DNA of 47,937 bases from Actinomycetes bacterium (GCA_023403475.1 JAEYEL010000172.1:1-47937), one strand, 5' to 3'; positions 23,670 to 33,125 are shown, counted from the stretch's first letter. Translations and numbers: made by a program. The notes: generated from the letters alone by a model not told the origin.

Positions 23670-24932
23670 ATGCGGATTGAAGATATCGACGGCGGCGGCG
23701 TTGCCAGTCCTCAGGGGTTTCGGGCGGCGGGCGTGCATGCGGGCTTTCGCGCCGAAGCGGATAGGCTCGACATGGCCCTTGTTGTGGCCGACGAGCCCTG
23801 CGCCTGCGCGGCGACGTTCACGCAGAACGTTTTCTGCGCGGCTCCCGTGCAGGTTTCGCGTGCCCATCTGAACGAAGGGGGCGCATGCGGCGAAGGCGGT
23901 CCCGCATACGGAACGGCTCGCGCCGTTCTGGTGAATTCAGGGGTTGCGAACGCCGCGACGGGCGAGCGCGGGCTTGAGACGGCGCGGGCTTCCGCGCGGC
24001 TTGCGGCTCTGGCGATAGGCTGCACCGAGCAGGAAGTGCTCGTGGCCTCGACGGGCGTTATCGGCCAGCACCTTCCGCTTGCGCCGTTCGAAAGCGGCTT
24101 GCCGCTTGCCCTTTGTATCCTTTCGCGTGACGGGGGCGCAAGCGCCGCCCGCGCCATCATGACCACCGACACGCGTCCCAAGGAGGCGGCCTGCACGTTC
24201 ACGATCGATGCCGAGGGGATTGCTACCTTCACCATAGGGGGCATGTCGAAGGGCGCCGGCATGATCATGCCGAACATGGCAACCATGATAGCCGTGCTCA
24301 CCACCGACGCACCCATAGCCGCGCCGCACTTGCACGTCGCGCTCAAGCGGGCCGTTGCGGTTTCCTTCAACAAGATAACCGTCGATTCCGACACGTCCAC
24401 CAACGATTCGTGCTTCCTTCTTGCCAGCGGCGCCGCCGCCCCGCGCGGCCTTGCGATAGAGCCGGAAACCCCCGCGTTCGCCGCGTTCGAGGAAGCGCTT
24501 CGGCACGTGTGCGTCACGCTTGCTCGCGCTATGGCCGCCGACGGCGAAGGAGCGACGCGCCTTGTTACCGTGCGGGTGGAAGGCGCTGCAAGCGATGCCG
24601 ATGCCGACGCCGCCGCCCGTACCGTGGCGAATTCCCCGCTTGTGAAGACGGCTGTTTACGGGCACGATGCCAACTGGGGTCGCATCGCTGCGGCGCTCGG
24701 CCGTTCCGGTGCCCGCTTCAACCAGAAAAATGTCGAGATCAGCATTATGGGCATGCCCGTCTGCAAGGGCGGCCTCACGGTTCCGTTCGACGAAGGCGAG
24801 GCCTTGCGACGATTCGAGGCGCCCGAGATTGTCCTTGACATCAATCTGGGTGCCGGAAATGCGTCCGCTACCATGTGGACCTGCGACTTCAGTCACGATT
24901 ACGTTACGATCAACGGAGATTACCGAACATGA
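23670..24932 (+). CDS. argJ: bifunctional ornithine acetyltransferase / N-acetylglutamate synthase
   Basis: Transfers acetyl from N-acetylornithine to glutamate, making the arginine pathway cyclic. 420 aa. The precursor self-cleaves before the nucleophilic threonine; the motif KGAGMIMPNMATM is present, with Thr205 as first residue of the beta chain. The C-terminal AVYGHDANWGRIAAALGRSG and the end DYVTINGDYRT match the family. An insertion at about residues 70-78 (GGACGEGGP) is mild. Its TGA overlaps the argB ATG (ATGA), indicating translational coupling. Confidence 0.95.
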   Translation: MRIEDIDGGGVASPQGFRAAGVHAGFRAEADRLDMALVVADEPCACAATFTQNVFCAAPVQVSRAHLNEGGACGEGGPAYGTARAVLVNSGVANAATGERGLETARASARLAALAIGCTEQEVLVASTGVIGQHLPLAPFESGLPLALCILSRDGGASAARAIMTTDTRPKEAACTFTIDAEGIATFTIGGMSKGAGMIMPNMATMIAVLTTDAPIAAPHLHVALKRAVAVSFNKITVDSDTSTNDSCFLLASGAAAPRGLAIEPETPAFAAFEEALRHVCVTLARAMAADGEGATRLVTVRVEGAASDADADAAARTVANSPLVKTAVYGHDANWGRIAAALGRSGARFNQKNVEISIMGMPVCKGGLTVPFDEGEALRRFEAPEIVLDINLGAGNASATMWTCDFSHDYVTINGDYRT

Positions 24933-25882
24933 ACTACGACAAAGACACGCGTGCAGGCGGCGTTTCCGGCCTGACGGGGGAAGTGCTTGCCGAGGCGATG
25001 CCCTGGATAAAGAACGTGACGGGAAAAACCGTCGTCATCAAATACGGCGGTGCGGCCATGGTCGATGCGCAGCTGCGCGCCGAGGTCATGGCCGACATCG
25101 TGCTCCTCAAGATAATCGGCGTGAACCCCGTCATCGTGCACGGGGGCGGCAAGGCCATCACGGCCGCCATGAACGATGCCGGCCTTCCCGTTGAGTTTAT
25201 CGACGGTCAGCGCGTAACCTCTTTTGAAGCCATGGAGGTGGTGCGCGCGGTTCTGGCGGGAAAGGTGAACCAAGAGCTGGTGGAGGCCATGAACGTGCAC
25301 GGCAATCTGGCGGTGGGCGTATGCGGAAGCGATGCCGGCACCATCATTGCCGAGCAGGCGGATGCGCGGCTCGGGCGCGTGGGGCGCGTCGTGCGCATCA
25401 ACACCGCGCTTCTTTCCGATCTCGTGCGCGCCGACTACATTCCCGTTGTGGCCTCCGTCGGCATTGGCGAGGCGGCGGGCGAAGGCTTCTACAACGTGAA
25501 CGCCGATCTGGTGGCGGGTCATGTGGCGGCCGCCATCGGTGCGCACAAGGTGGTTTTCCTTACCGATGTTGACGGCCTTTACGAAGACTTCTCGAACAAA
25601 GGCACGCTCATCTCGAAGATGATGCTGCCTGAGGCGAAGCGCATGGTGGAGAAGCGATCCATCTCGTCGGGCATGATTCCCAAGCTCAGTTCGTGCGTGC
25701 GAGCCTTGGAAGCGGGCGTGCACCGAGCGCACATCATCAACGGCACCACGCCTCACGCGCTGCTGCTCGAACTGCTTACCGACTGCGGCATAGGCACCAT
25801 GGTCAAGCAGCCCGAGGAAGTGGGTTCTTTCGAGGCGCAGCCTTTGGGCAACTTCGCCGCCAAGCTTATAGAGAACCGCTAG
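24929..25882 (+). CDS. argB: acetylglutamate kinase
   Basis: Phosphorylates N-acetylglutamate, usually the arginine-feedback-controlled step. 317 aa. The amino-acid kinase fold is marked by VVIKYGGAAM, VHGGGKAITAAM, VGVCGSDAGTI and the ATP-site segment KVVFLTDVDGLYED. The N-terminal extension (MNYDKDTRAGGVSGLTGEVLAEAMPW) is the form associated with arginine-sensitive hexameric enzymes, so feedback inhibition is plausible. The start at 24929 is fixed by the ATGA overlap with argJ. Confidence 0.96.
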   Translation: MNYDKDTRAGGVSGLTGEVLAEAMPWIKNVTGKTVVIKYGGAAMVDAQLRAEVMADIVLLKIIGVNPVIVHGGGKAITAAMNDAGLPVEFIDGQRVTSFEAMEVVRAVLAGKVNQELVEAMNVHGNLAVGVCGSDAGTIIAEQADARLGRVGRVVRINTALLSDLVRADYIPVVASVGIGEAAGEGFYNVNADLVAGHVAAAIGAHKVVFLTDVDGLYEDFSNKGTLISKMMLPEAKRMVEKRSISSGMIPKLSSCVRALEAGVHRAHIINGTTPHALLLELLTDCGIGTMVKQPEEVGSFEAQPLGNFAAKLIENR

Positions 25883-25917
25883 ATCGTTTTTCAGTCTCGT
25901 TTCGAAAGGGTCGCGCC

Positions 25918-27249
25918 ATGAGTCTTGCAATGGAACAGGAACTTGAGGAAGCCTACGTCATGCACACCTTTGGGCGCAAGCCGGTCTGTTTGGTGCGCGG
26001 CGAGGGCATGCACGTTTACGACGACGCTGGCAACGAATACCTCGATTTCATAGCCGGTATCGGCGCCGTGAGCCTGGGGCACTGCCACCCGTCCGTTACC
26101 GCCGCCCTTGCCGCGCAGGCGGAAACGCTCGTGCATGTGAGCAACTACTACTACATCGAGCGTCGCGGCGAAGTGGCCTGCCAGCTGTCCGATCTGCTCA
26201 ACGCGCGCGTTGCGGAAAACGAGCGCAAACCGTGGAAGACGTTCTTTGCGAACTCGGGCGCGGAGGCAAACGAATGCGCCATCAAGCTCGCGCGTTTGCA
26301 TGCGCGCAAGCTTGCCGCCGCACGCGCTGCCGCCCAAGCCGCCGCCCATGCGGCCGTGCAGGGGGGCGACGACGCCGCTGCGCAGGGGGGCAACGACGCG
26401 GCCGTTCATGCAGCCGTGCGCATGGCCGAAGAGAGAGCGCCGCGCGTCATCGTCACGCTTCAGAACAGCTTCCATGGTCGCACGCTCGCAACGCTTGCCG
26501 CTACCGCGCAGCCGGCGAAGCAGGAGGCGTTCCAGCCTTTGCCGGGAGGCTTCACCGCAGTGCCTGCCAACGACGTTTCCGCGCTCGAAGCGCTGTTCGA
26601 GGCGCAGGGCGAGGAAATCTGCGCCGTCATGCTGGAATGCGTGCGGGGCGAAAGCGGCGTGCATCCGTGCACGCGCGAGTTTTTGCAAGCGGCTCGACGT
26701 CTTACGCAGGAGCGGGGCGCACTGCTCATGTGCGACGAGGTGCAGTGCGGCATCTTCCGCTGCGGAACCTATCCGTTCGGCTTCCAGCACTTCGACATTG
26801 TGCCCGATGTGGTGACCATTGCGAAGGGAGTGGCGTCCGGCATGCCATGCGGCATGTGCGCGGCGCATGCGGGCGTGGCCGATACGTTCGAGCCGGGCGA
26901 CCATGGCTCCACGTTCGGCGGCAGCTGCCTGGCCGTTGCCGCAGCGCATGCCACGCTTTCCGAGCTTTCCGCGAACGCCCATGCGGCGCACATTGAGGAA
27001 GTGGGCTTCTATCTGCGTGAACGTTTGGCTGCGCTTTCGCAGGTGGCGGAAGTGCGGGGCTTGGGTCTCATGGTGGCCGCCGACCTTGCCCCCGAAGCGA
27101 CCGAAGCACCCGATGTGGTGGCTCGCGGCCTTCGCGCGGGGCTTCTGCTCAACGCCACCGGGCCGCGCACTTTGCGCTTCCTCCCTCCGCTCATATGCGA
27201 GAAAACCCACGTCGATACGCTTGTGGAAAAACTCGCCGCGCTTTTGTGA
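25918..27249 (+). CDS. argD: acetylornithine aminotransferase with Ala/Gly-rich insertion
   Basis: PLP enzyme converting N-acetylglutamate semialdehyde to N-acetylornithine. 443 aa, about 40 longer than usual. Class III motifs: GIGAVSLGHCHPSV, the PLP-phosphate NSGAEANECAIKLARLH, NSFHGRTLATL, CDEVQCGI and the lysine in TIAKGVASGMPCG. The extra length comes from an insertion after KLARLHARKL containing tandem octapeptides (AAVQGGDD, AAAQGGND, AAVHAAVR) encoded by 24-bp DNA repeats at 26350-26421. The site should be a surface loop before the strand leading to NSFHGR. Start at 25918 (GAAAGGG upstream), 35 bp after argB. Confidence 0.93.
   Translation: MSLAMEQELEEAYVMHTFGRKPVCLVRGEGMHVYDDAGNEYLDFIAGIGAVSLGHCHPSVTAALAAQAETLVHVSNYYYIERRGEVACQLSDLLNARVAENERKPWKTFFANSGAEANECAIKLARLHARKLAAARAAAQAAAHAAVQGGDDAAAQGGNDAAVHAAVRMAEERAPRVIVTLQNSFHGRTLATLAATAQPAKQEAFQPLPGGFTAVPANDVSALEALFEAQGEEICAVMLECVRGESGVHPCTREFLQAARRLTQERGALLMCDEVQCGIFRCGTYPFGFQHFDIVPDVVTIAKGVASGMPCGMCAAHAGVADTFEPGDHGSTFGGSCLAVAAAHATLSELSANAHAAHIEEVGFYLRERLAALSQVAEVRGLGLMVAADLAPEATEAPDVVARGLRAGLLLNATGPRTLRFLPPLICEKTHVDTLVEKLAALL
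26350..26421 (+). repeat. 24-bp in-frame tandem repeat inside argD
   Basis: Copies at 26350-26373 and 26374-26397 share CAGGGGGGC and a GAC end; 26398-26421 is a more degenerate third copy. It encodes the octapeptide repeats in the ArgD insertion. Confidence 0.7.
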
Positions 27250-27363
27250 ATTTCAATGCGCGGGCAGGTGCGCTGCGGTACCATACCGTTGCTTTCGCTC
27301 CACGACCACGCGCCTGAGCGCAATATTGAGGTAACAAGCCATTATAGGAAAGGAAAACTCATC

Positions 27364-28608
27364 ATGGCTGAACAAAAAGACAGGGTAGTGCTGGCGTATT
27401 CAGGCGGCTTGGACACGTCCGTCTGCATCAAGTGGCTGCAAGACGAGAAAAATCTCGACGTTGTGGCGCTTGTGGGCGATGTGGGGCAGGAGCACGACGG
27501 ACTGGAGAAGATAAAGCAGAAGGCGCTGCGCACCGGTGCCATCGACTGCCTCGTGGTCGACATGCGCGAGGAATTCGCCAACGAATACCTTTCCCGCGCC
27601 ATTGCCGCGAACGCACTTTACGAGAACAAGTACCCGCTGCTTTCCGCCCTGTCTCGTCCGCTTATCGCAAAGCATCTGGTCGATATTGCGCATCAGTACG
27701 GTGCGAAGTACGTGGCGCACGGCTGCACCGGCAAGGGCAACGACCAGGTTCGCTTCGAGGCGGCCGTGGTCACGCTCGACCCCAGCTTGGAGATTATCGC
27801 GCCGGTGCGGGAATGGGATCTTAAAACCCGTCCGCAGGAAATGGCCTGGGCGCGCGAACACGGCGTGGAGGTTCCCACCACCAACGACCGCCCGTACTCC
27901 ATCGACGACAACCTGTGGGGCCGTGCCATCGAGTGCGGCGTGCTGGAAAATCCCTGGAACGAGCCTCCGGCCGATATCTATACCATGACGGCCGACCCTG
28001 CCCTCGCTCCCGACGAGCCTGAATACGTGGAGGTTTCCTTCAAGGCCGGCGTTCCCTGCGCCATCAACGGGGAAGAGAAAACGTGTCTCGAGGCCATTTT
28101 GGCCATGAACGAAATCGCCGGACGCAACGGCTACGGACGCCTCGACATGATTGAGAACCGTCTCGTGGGCGTGAAGAGCCGCGAATGCTACGAGGTACCG
28201 GGCGGGCTTGCCCTCATCTGCGCCCACAAGGCGCTTGAAGACATGTGCCTTGAGCGCGACGTTCTGCACTACAAGCTGGGCATCGAGCAAACATGGGCCA
28301 CTCAGGTCTACGACGGTCTGTGGTTCTCGCCGCTCAAACAGGCGCTTGACGCGTTCCTCGCGTCCACGCAGCAGTGCCTTGACGGCACGGTGCGCCTGCG
28401 CTTCTTCAAGGGGAACTGCACGGTCATGGGTCGCAAGAGCAACTTCTCGCTCTACAATCAAGGCCTTGCCACCTACGACGAGGGCGACACGTTCGACCAT
28501 GCGGCTGCGAAGGGCTTCATCACCCTGCACAACCTTTCGGTGAAGAACTGGGCCGCCAACCGCACGGCGCAGGGCGTGCGCATAGGAACGGTCAACGAAC
28601 AGGCGTAG
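27364..28608 (+). CDS. argG: argininosuccinate synthase
   Basis: Joins citrulline and aspartate using ATP. 414 aa. The N-terminal PP-loop AYSGGLDTSVCIKWL, then VAHGCTGKGNDQVRFE, WGRAIECGVLENPW and the SNFSLYNQGLATYDEGDTFD region are all intact. AGGAAAGG precedes the ATG at 27364. It is 114 bp after argD; that gap contains the short inverted repeat CGGTA-CCA-TACCG and may hold a separate promoter. Confidence 0.97.
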   Translation: MAEQKDRVVLAYSGGLDTSVCIKWLQDEKNLDVVALVGDVGQEHDGLEKIKQKALRTGAIDCLVVDMREEFANEYLSRAIAANALYENKYPLLSALSRPLIAKHLVDIAHQYGAKYVAHGCTGKGNDQVRFEAAVVTLDPSLEIIAPVREWDLKTRPQEMAWAREHGVEVPTTNDRPYSIDDNLWGRAIECGVLENPWNEPPADIYTMTADPALAPDEPEYVEVSFKAGVPCAINGEEKTCLEAILAMNEIAGRNGYGRLDMIENRLVGVKSRECYEVPGGLALICAHKALEDMCLERDVLHYKLGIEQTWATQVYDGLWFSPLKQALDAFLASTQQCLDGTVRLRFFKGNCTVMGRKSNFSLYNQGLATYDEGDTFDHAAAKGFITLHNLSVKNWAANRTAQGVRIGTVNEQA

Positions 28609-28641
28609 GATTTGTGTTAACATAGCAGGCAGACGATGCAC

Positions 28642-28681
28642 GGCGGCGAAGGCGGGCGGAAACCACCTCGCCGCCGCTTTT
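28642..28681 (+). terminator. GC-rich hairpin with short T tail between argG and argH
   Basis: GGCGGCGA (28642-28649) pairs with TCGCCGCC (28668-28675) and is followed by GCTTTT. About 95 bp ahead of argH, it could end argG transcripts or attenuate argH. Confidence 0.5.
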
Positions 28682-28776
28682 GTTTCGCGTCTGGCGAACA
28701 CGGTTGCTCTGTGCCCGGTTACACGAACCGCTTCGCTGCCGCGTTTGTTTCGCTTGCGCAAGGAAAGGATTTTGAT

Positions 28777-30168
28777 ATGGCACTGTGGTCGGGCAGGTTC
28801 GAGGAAGGCGTGAGCGAATTCACGCAGCGGTTCGGCGCGTCGCTGCCGGTTGACAAGGCGCTTTACGCACAAGACATTGCAGGCTCGCGCGCTCATGCGC
28901 ATATGCTGGCGGAATGCGGTGTCATAACCGAAAAGGACGCCAAGGCCATCGATGCGGGGCTTGCCCGCATCGAGAAGCGCATTGCCGCAGGTGATTTCCC
29001 CTTCGACATCAACGACGAGGACATCCATATGTCGGTGGAAAGCGCGCTCATCGAAGACATCGGAGACGCGGGCGCGCGCCTGCACACGGGTCGTTCGCGC
29101 AACGATCAGGTGGCAACCGACACGCGCCTGTTCGCCAAGAAGCGTGCGGGCGAGCTGATGGCCGCCAACCTCGATTTGCGCCGTGCGCTCATGGCGCAGG
29201 CAAAGGCGCACCTCACCACCATCTTGCCGGGTTACACCCACATGCAACATGCGCAGCCGGTGCTGTTCTCCCACCATATGCTTGCCTACGTATGGATGCT
29301 CGGCCGCGACTTCGAGCGCTTGGCCGCCGCCCGCCGCGCCGCCGACGCAAGCCCCTTAGGCGCAGCGGCCCTTGCCGGCACCACCTATCCGCTCGACCGC
29401 TTCATGACGGCTGATGAACTGGGCTTTTCCACGGTCATTCCCAACTCGCTCGACGCGGTGTCCGATCGCGACTTCCTGCTCGACTTAAGCTATGCGTGCA
29501 GCGTGTCGTGCATGCACCTTTCGCGCTTGTGCGAGGAGATCATCCTGTGGTCCACCTCCGAGTTCGGGTTCGTCACGCTTTCCGATGCGTTCTCCACGGG
29601 TTCGTCCATCATGCCGCAGAAGAAAAACCCCGACTTCGCCGAGCTCATTCGCGGAAAAACCGGTCGCGTGGTGGGCGATTTGGTGGCGCTGCTCATCACC
29701 ATGAAGTCGCTGCCTTTGGCCTACAACAAAGACCTGCAGGAGGACAAGGAAGGCGCCATCGACGCTGCCAAGACCCTTGAGGATTGCTATCGGTGCGCTG
29801 CCGGCATGATCGAGACCATGCAGGTGAACGCTGATGCCATGCGCGCTCAGGCCAAGAAGGGATATCTTGCTGCCACCGACGTGGCCGACTACTTGGCCAA
29901 GAAGGGCATGCCCTTCCGCCGCGCCCACGAAGTGGTGGGGCATCTGGTGCTTCTGTGCGACAAACGCGGTTGCGACCTGGAAGACCTCTCGCTCGAGGAC
30001 TTCAAGGCCGCAAGCGACTTGTTCGAGGCGGATATCGCGAACGCTCTCGACCTGGAAAGCATCGTTTCCGCACGCACCACCTTCGGCGGCACTGCTTCCG
30101 CTGCCGTGCACGCGCAGATGGATGCTGCGCAAAAGCAACTTGCCGAACACGAGGCTGCCTTGTCGTAG
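28777..30168 (+). CDS. argH: argininosuccinate lyase
   Basis: Splits argininosuccinate into arginine and fumarate. 463 aa of the fumarase/aspartase superfamily. Visible motifs are LWSGRFEEGVSEF, HTGRSRNDQVATDTRLF, the conserved TH in GYTHMQHAQP and the signature GSSIMPQKKNPD. AGGAAAGGA lies before the ATG at 28777; the open frame reaches back to 28636 but without a ribosome site. Last arg gene in the window; argF, argR and carbamoyl-phosphate synthase are not here. Confidence 0.97.
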   Translation: MALWSGRFEEGVSEFTQRFGASLPVDKALYAQDIAGSRAHAHMLAECGVITEKDAKAIDAGLARIEKRIAAGDFPFDINDEDIHMSVESALIEDIGDAGARLHTGRSRNDQVATDTRLFAKKRAGELMAANLDLRRALMAQAKAHLTTILPGYTHMQHAQPVLFSHHMLAYVWMLGRDFERLAAARRAADASPLGAAALAGTTYPLDRFMTADELGFSTVIPNSLDAVSDRDFLLDLSYACSVSCMHLSRLCEEIILWSTSEFGFVTLSDAFSTGSSIMPQKKNPDFAELIRGKTGRVVGDLVALLITMKSLPLAYNKDLQEDKEGAIDAAKTLEDCYRCAAGMIETMQVNADAMRAQAKKGYLAATDVADYLAKKGMPFRRAHEVVGHLVLLCDKRGCDLEDLSLEDFKAASDLFEADIANALDLESIVSARTTFGGTASAAVHAQMDAAQKQLAEHEAALS

Positions 30169-30201
30169 CTGTCCCAGGGTATCAGCCGCTCCAAAACGCC
30201 C

Positions 30202-30317
30202 CTTGAAGCGCCCAGTCGACCCGCCGATGCGCCAGTGGCAGTTCCGTGCGCCCCTCACGTCTCCGAGTGACGGCGCATTCGATGCCTTGAAACGCCCAGC
30301 CGAACCGTCGATGTGCC
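30202..30317. repeat. pair of imperfect 32-bp direct repeats
   Basis: 30202-30233 and 30286-30317 both begin CTTGAA, continue CGCCCAG and end GATG(C/T)GCC, with a few mismatches, 84 bp apart. They lie in the 474-bp gene-free spacer between argH and the first PBP gene. Confidence 0.55.
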
Positions 30318-30339
30318 GGCGGTTCGGATTGGATTTCTG

Positions 30340-30490
30340 AAAATGGTGAAATGCACCCCCTTATGCACGGGTCGAACCAAAATGGTGAAATCCGCCCCTT
30401 TATGCATGGGTCGAACCAAAAAAGTGGCTGAAAATACCCCCTTATGTATGGATTTCACGATTCAATCCATACATAAGGGGGTGCTTTTCA
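30340..30490. repeat. 39-bp repeat cluster with long palindrome (REP/MITE-like)
   Basis: Two direct 39-bp units (30340-30378 and 30379-30417) share AAAATGGTGAAAT, a C-run plus TTATGCA, and GGGTCGAACC. A diverged third copy follows from 30418, and a fourth lies in inverse orientation (30464-30500). Copies 3 and 4 form a perfect 19-bp stem (30436-30454 with 30464-30482, 9-nt loop) that can extend through TGAAAA/TTTTCA to 30429 and 30490. No ORF is present. It could be a mobile repeat or a protein-binding array. Confidence 0.8.
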
Positions 30491-30642
30491 CCAAAAAATT
30501 CCGAGCTGCGGATCTTCGACGCGGACTTCTGTCTCTGTTTCCTCCTTGTGGCTTTTTGCCAACAAACTTATGAGTTTGCGCGGGTGCGAAGGGTATGGTG
30601 GCGCGCAATGATAGAATGGGCGAAGTTTGTCGGAGGTGATAC

Positions 30643-32847
30643 GTGGCTTCAAGGTCAATGAAGAATCGACCGAGCACCAAGAAGAAGCACCCCTCGATAG
30701 GGCTGCTTTCGGTGTTCACGGTTATAGCGTTCGTGTTCGTTGCCGGGCTCGTCGGCGTGGGCGCGATGTGCCAGTCGTGGCTGCAAGATCTGCCCGACTA
30801 CCAGGATGCCGACGCGTTCAACACGGCTCTTCCCACTAAGGTGTACGCATCGGACGGCACCACCGTGCTTGCGGAGTTCCAGCTCGAGAACCGCGACCCG
30901 GTTGAGCGCGACCAGATAAGCGAATACGTTTTGCGCGGCACCGTCGCCACCGAGGACGAGCGCTTCTACGACCACGGCGGCGTCGATTTTATGGGCATCG
31001 GCCGTGCAATCGTGAACAATCTTACGGGCGGCAAACTGGAAGGCGCTTCCACCATCACGCAGCAGCTTGTGCGCAACACCGTCCTTTCGTCGGAAATGGA
31101 CGATATTTCCATCAAACGCAAGGTTCGCGAGGCGTTCATCTCCGTGAAAATGGAGGAAATCTACAGCAAAGACGACATCCTTCTCATGTACCTGAACACT
31201 ATCAACTACGGTTCGGGCGCCTACGGTATCCAAGCTGCCTCGCAGCGCTACTTCTCGAAAGACGCCGATGAGCTTTCAATTGCGCAAGCCGCCACGCTCA
31301 TCGGCATTCCACAGTCGCCCACCTACAACAACCCCATCGACTATCCGGAAAACTGCCTCAAGCGCCGCAACGTGGTGCTCGACCGCATGTTTTCCAACAA
31401 CGTCATCACCAAAGAGGAACATGATGCCGCACAAGCCGAGCCTCTTGTTATCAATCCCACCGAGAACACCTCCGATGGTATCATGAAGTACCCCTACTTC
31501 ACCAGTTACGTGCGCTATCTGCTCACCGACCCTGATGGCAAGTACAAGTATTCGCGCGACGAGATTCTGAAAGGCGGCCTTTCGGTTGTTACCACGCTCG
31601 ACGTGAGCATGCAGGAGGCGGCCGAGGTTGCGGCGGCGAACAAGGAAGCTCAAGCCAACCGTTACGTGAACGACGATCCGTTCGAAGTGGCCATGGTGGC
31701 CGTCGATCCTGATAACGGACACGTGAAGGCACTCGTTGGCGGGCGCGATTACTACACAAGCCAGGTGAACATCGCCACGGGCCTTGGCGGCTCCGGGCGC
31801 CAGGCTGGCTCGGCGTTCAAGACGTTCACGCTGGTGGCCGCTTTGGAGGAGGGAGTTTCCCCTGATACGCTCGTCGACTGCTCCACCACGGTGGAATACC
31901 CCGGGTGGAAGGTGGCGAACATCGATTACCACGATTATGGGACGCGCTCTATAGCCCGGGCGTTCGCCGTCTCGTCGAACACCGGCTTCGCGCGCCTCAT
32001 CATGTCGATCGGTCCGGAAAAGGTAGTCGATGCGGCGCATCGCATGGGCATCGAGTCGCCGCTGCAGGCCATAGGCTCGCTCACGCTCGGCTCGGAATCG
32101 GTCACTCCGCTTGAAATGGCCGATGCCTACGCCACGCTTGCGAACGGTGGAACCCACTACGATGCCGAATGCATTCTGCGCATCGAGGATCGCAAGGGCG
32201 AAACCATCGTTGACAACTCTCATCCTGCTGGCGAGCAGGTGCTCTCTTCCGAAGTGGCGCATGCGGCTGTGGAAGTCATGAAAGGAGTCATCAACACCTA
32301 CGAGGGTACGGGAACCGATGCCGCGCTTTTAAACGGACAGGAGGCTGCCGGCAAGACGGGCACGTCTGAGAACCGGAAAGATCGCTGGTTCTGCGGCATA
32401 ACCCCGCAGCTTTCGGTTGCCATTTGGATGGGGGATAGGTCCGATCTTGACGAGGCGAAGTCGCTTCCTTCGAGCCTTACCTGCGCAAGCGCTTTTGCCG
32501 ATTTCATGAACGCTGTGCTGAAAGGCAAACCTACCGAGAAGTTCCCCGATGCGGAAGACCCGACATACAACAAGAATTTTCGCGACGAAGAGAACCATAT
32601 CGGCTCGGGCTATTATTCTTCCGGCTACAGCTCGGCGAAAAGCGAAGCCAACGATGCGGGGCAGGCAACCGACGAAAAGGCCGATGACGCCGCGCAGAAG
32701 CCAAGCGAGCCTGGCGGAGAGACGCCCGGCGGGGAAACGCCCGGCGAAAGCCCCGGCGGCGAAAGTCCCGGCGGAGGCGGTGATCCGGGTGGCGGTGAGG
32801 ATCCGGGTGGGGGCGATGATCCCGGCAGTGAGCGGATGACAGGATGA
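30643..32847 (+). CDS. class A penicillin-binding protein (glycosyltransferase/transpeptidase), Gly-rich tail
   Basis: Polymerises and cross-links peptidoglycan outside the membrane. 734 aa, starting at a GTG with GGAGG 5-9 nt upstream. A basic N-terminus and one helix (about 19-41) anchor it. The GT51 domain shows EDERFYDHGGVD (from 104) and EGASTITQQLVRN. The transpeptidase has Ser390 (SAFK), SSN at 444-446 and KTGT at 571. The C-terminus is a Gly/Pro/Glu repeat (PGGETPGGETPGESPGG...) without PASTA domains. Strong paralogy with the gene at 36541 suggests duplication. GATAGAAT at 30610-30617 may hold the -10. Confidence 0.94.
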   Translation: MASRSMKNRPSTKKKHPSIGLLSVFTVIAFVFVAGLVGVGAMCQSWLQDLPDYQDADAFNTALPTKVYASDGTTVLAEFQLENRDPVERDQISEYVLRGTVATEDERFYDHGGVDFMGIGRAIVNNLTGGKLEGASTITQQLVRNTVLSSEMDDISIKRKVREAFISVKMEEIYSKDDILLMYLNTINYGSGAYGIQAASQRYFSKDADELSIAQAATLIGIPQSPTYNNPIDYPENCLKRRNVVLDRMFSNNVITKEEHDAAQAEPLVINPTENTSDGIMKYPYFTSYVRYLLTDPDGKYKYSRDEILKGGLSVVTTLDVSMQEAAEVAAANKEAQANRYVNDDPFEVAMVAVDPDNGHVKALVGGRDYYTSQVNIATGLGGSGRQAGSAFKTFTLVAALEEGVSPDTLVDCSTTVEYPGWKVANIDYHDYGTRSIARAFAVSSNTGFARLIMSIGPEKVVDAAHRMGIESPLQAIGSLTLGSESVTPLEMADAYATLANGGTHYDAECILRIEDRKGETIVDNSHPAGEQVLSSEVAHAAVEVMKGVINTYEGTGTDAALLNGQEAAGKTGTSENRKDRWFCGITPQLSVAIWMGDRSDLDEAKSLPSSLTCASAFADFMNAVLKGKPTEKFPDAEDPTYNKNFRDEENHIGSGYYSSGYSSAKSEANDAGQATDEKADDAAQKPSEPGGETPGGETPGESPGGESPGGGGDPGGGEDPGGGDDPGSERMTG

Positions 32848-32858
32848 CAAACGGGTGC

Positions 32859-32900
32859 CAAAGGTGCACACCTAATGATGACAAAGGTGCACACCTAATG
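32859..32900. repeat. 19-bp direct repeat with internal dyad, 23-bp period
   Basis: CAAAGGTGCACACCTAATG occurs at 32859-32877 and 32882-32900. Each copy contains AGGTG-CA-CACCT, an operator-like dyad, spaced about two helical turns apart. It lies just after the PBP stop, about 225 bp before the lipoprotein gene, in a spacer with no other gene. Confidence 0.7.
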
Positions 32901-33125
32901 GCATCTAAATGAGCGTGCGCGGCGTTCGCTTCGGCCATCTCGTATGGTTTGCGTATCGAATGGCCAACATGACCGTTTTGCCAAGCAGAACCCACTCGTT
33001 TCATGGCATAATACGCAGCGCGAAACATCAGGTTTGCAAGATGGCGCGACTGCTATTGAAGCGAGTAGCTCCAACGCGGTGCCGCGAGTATGCAAGAGAG
33101 CTTACGAAAGCAAGGAACGGTATTT

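Noticed and set aside
30340..30490. Possible CRISPR array
   Set aside because: Repeat units are contiguous, diverged and partly inverted, with no unique spacers of constant length and no cas genes in the window.
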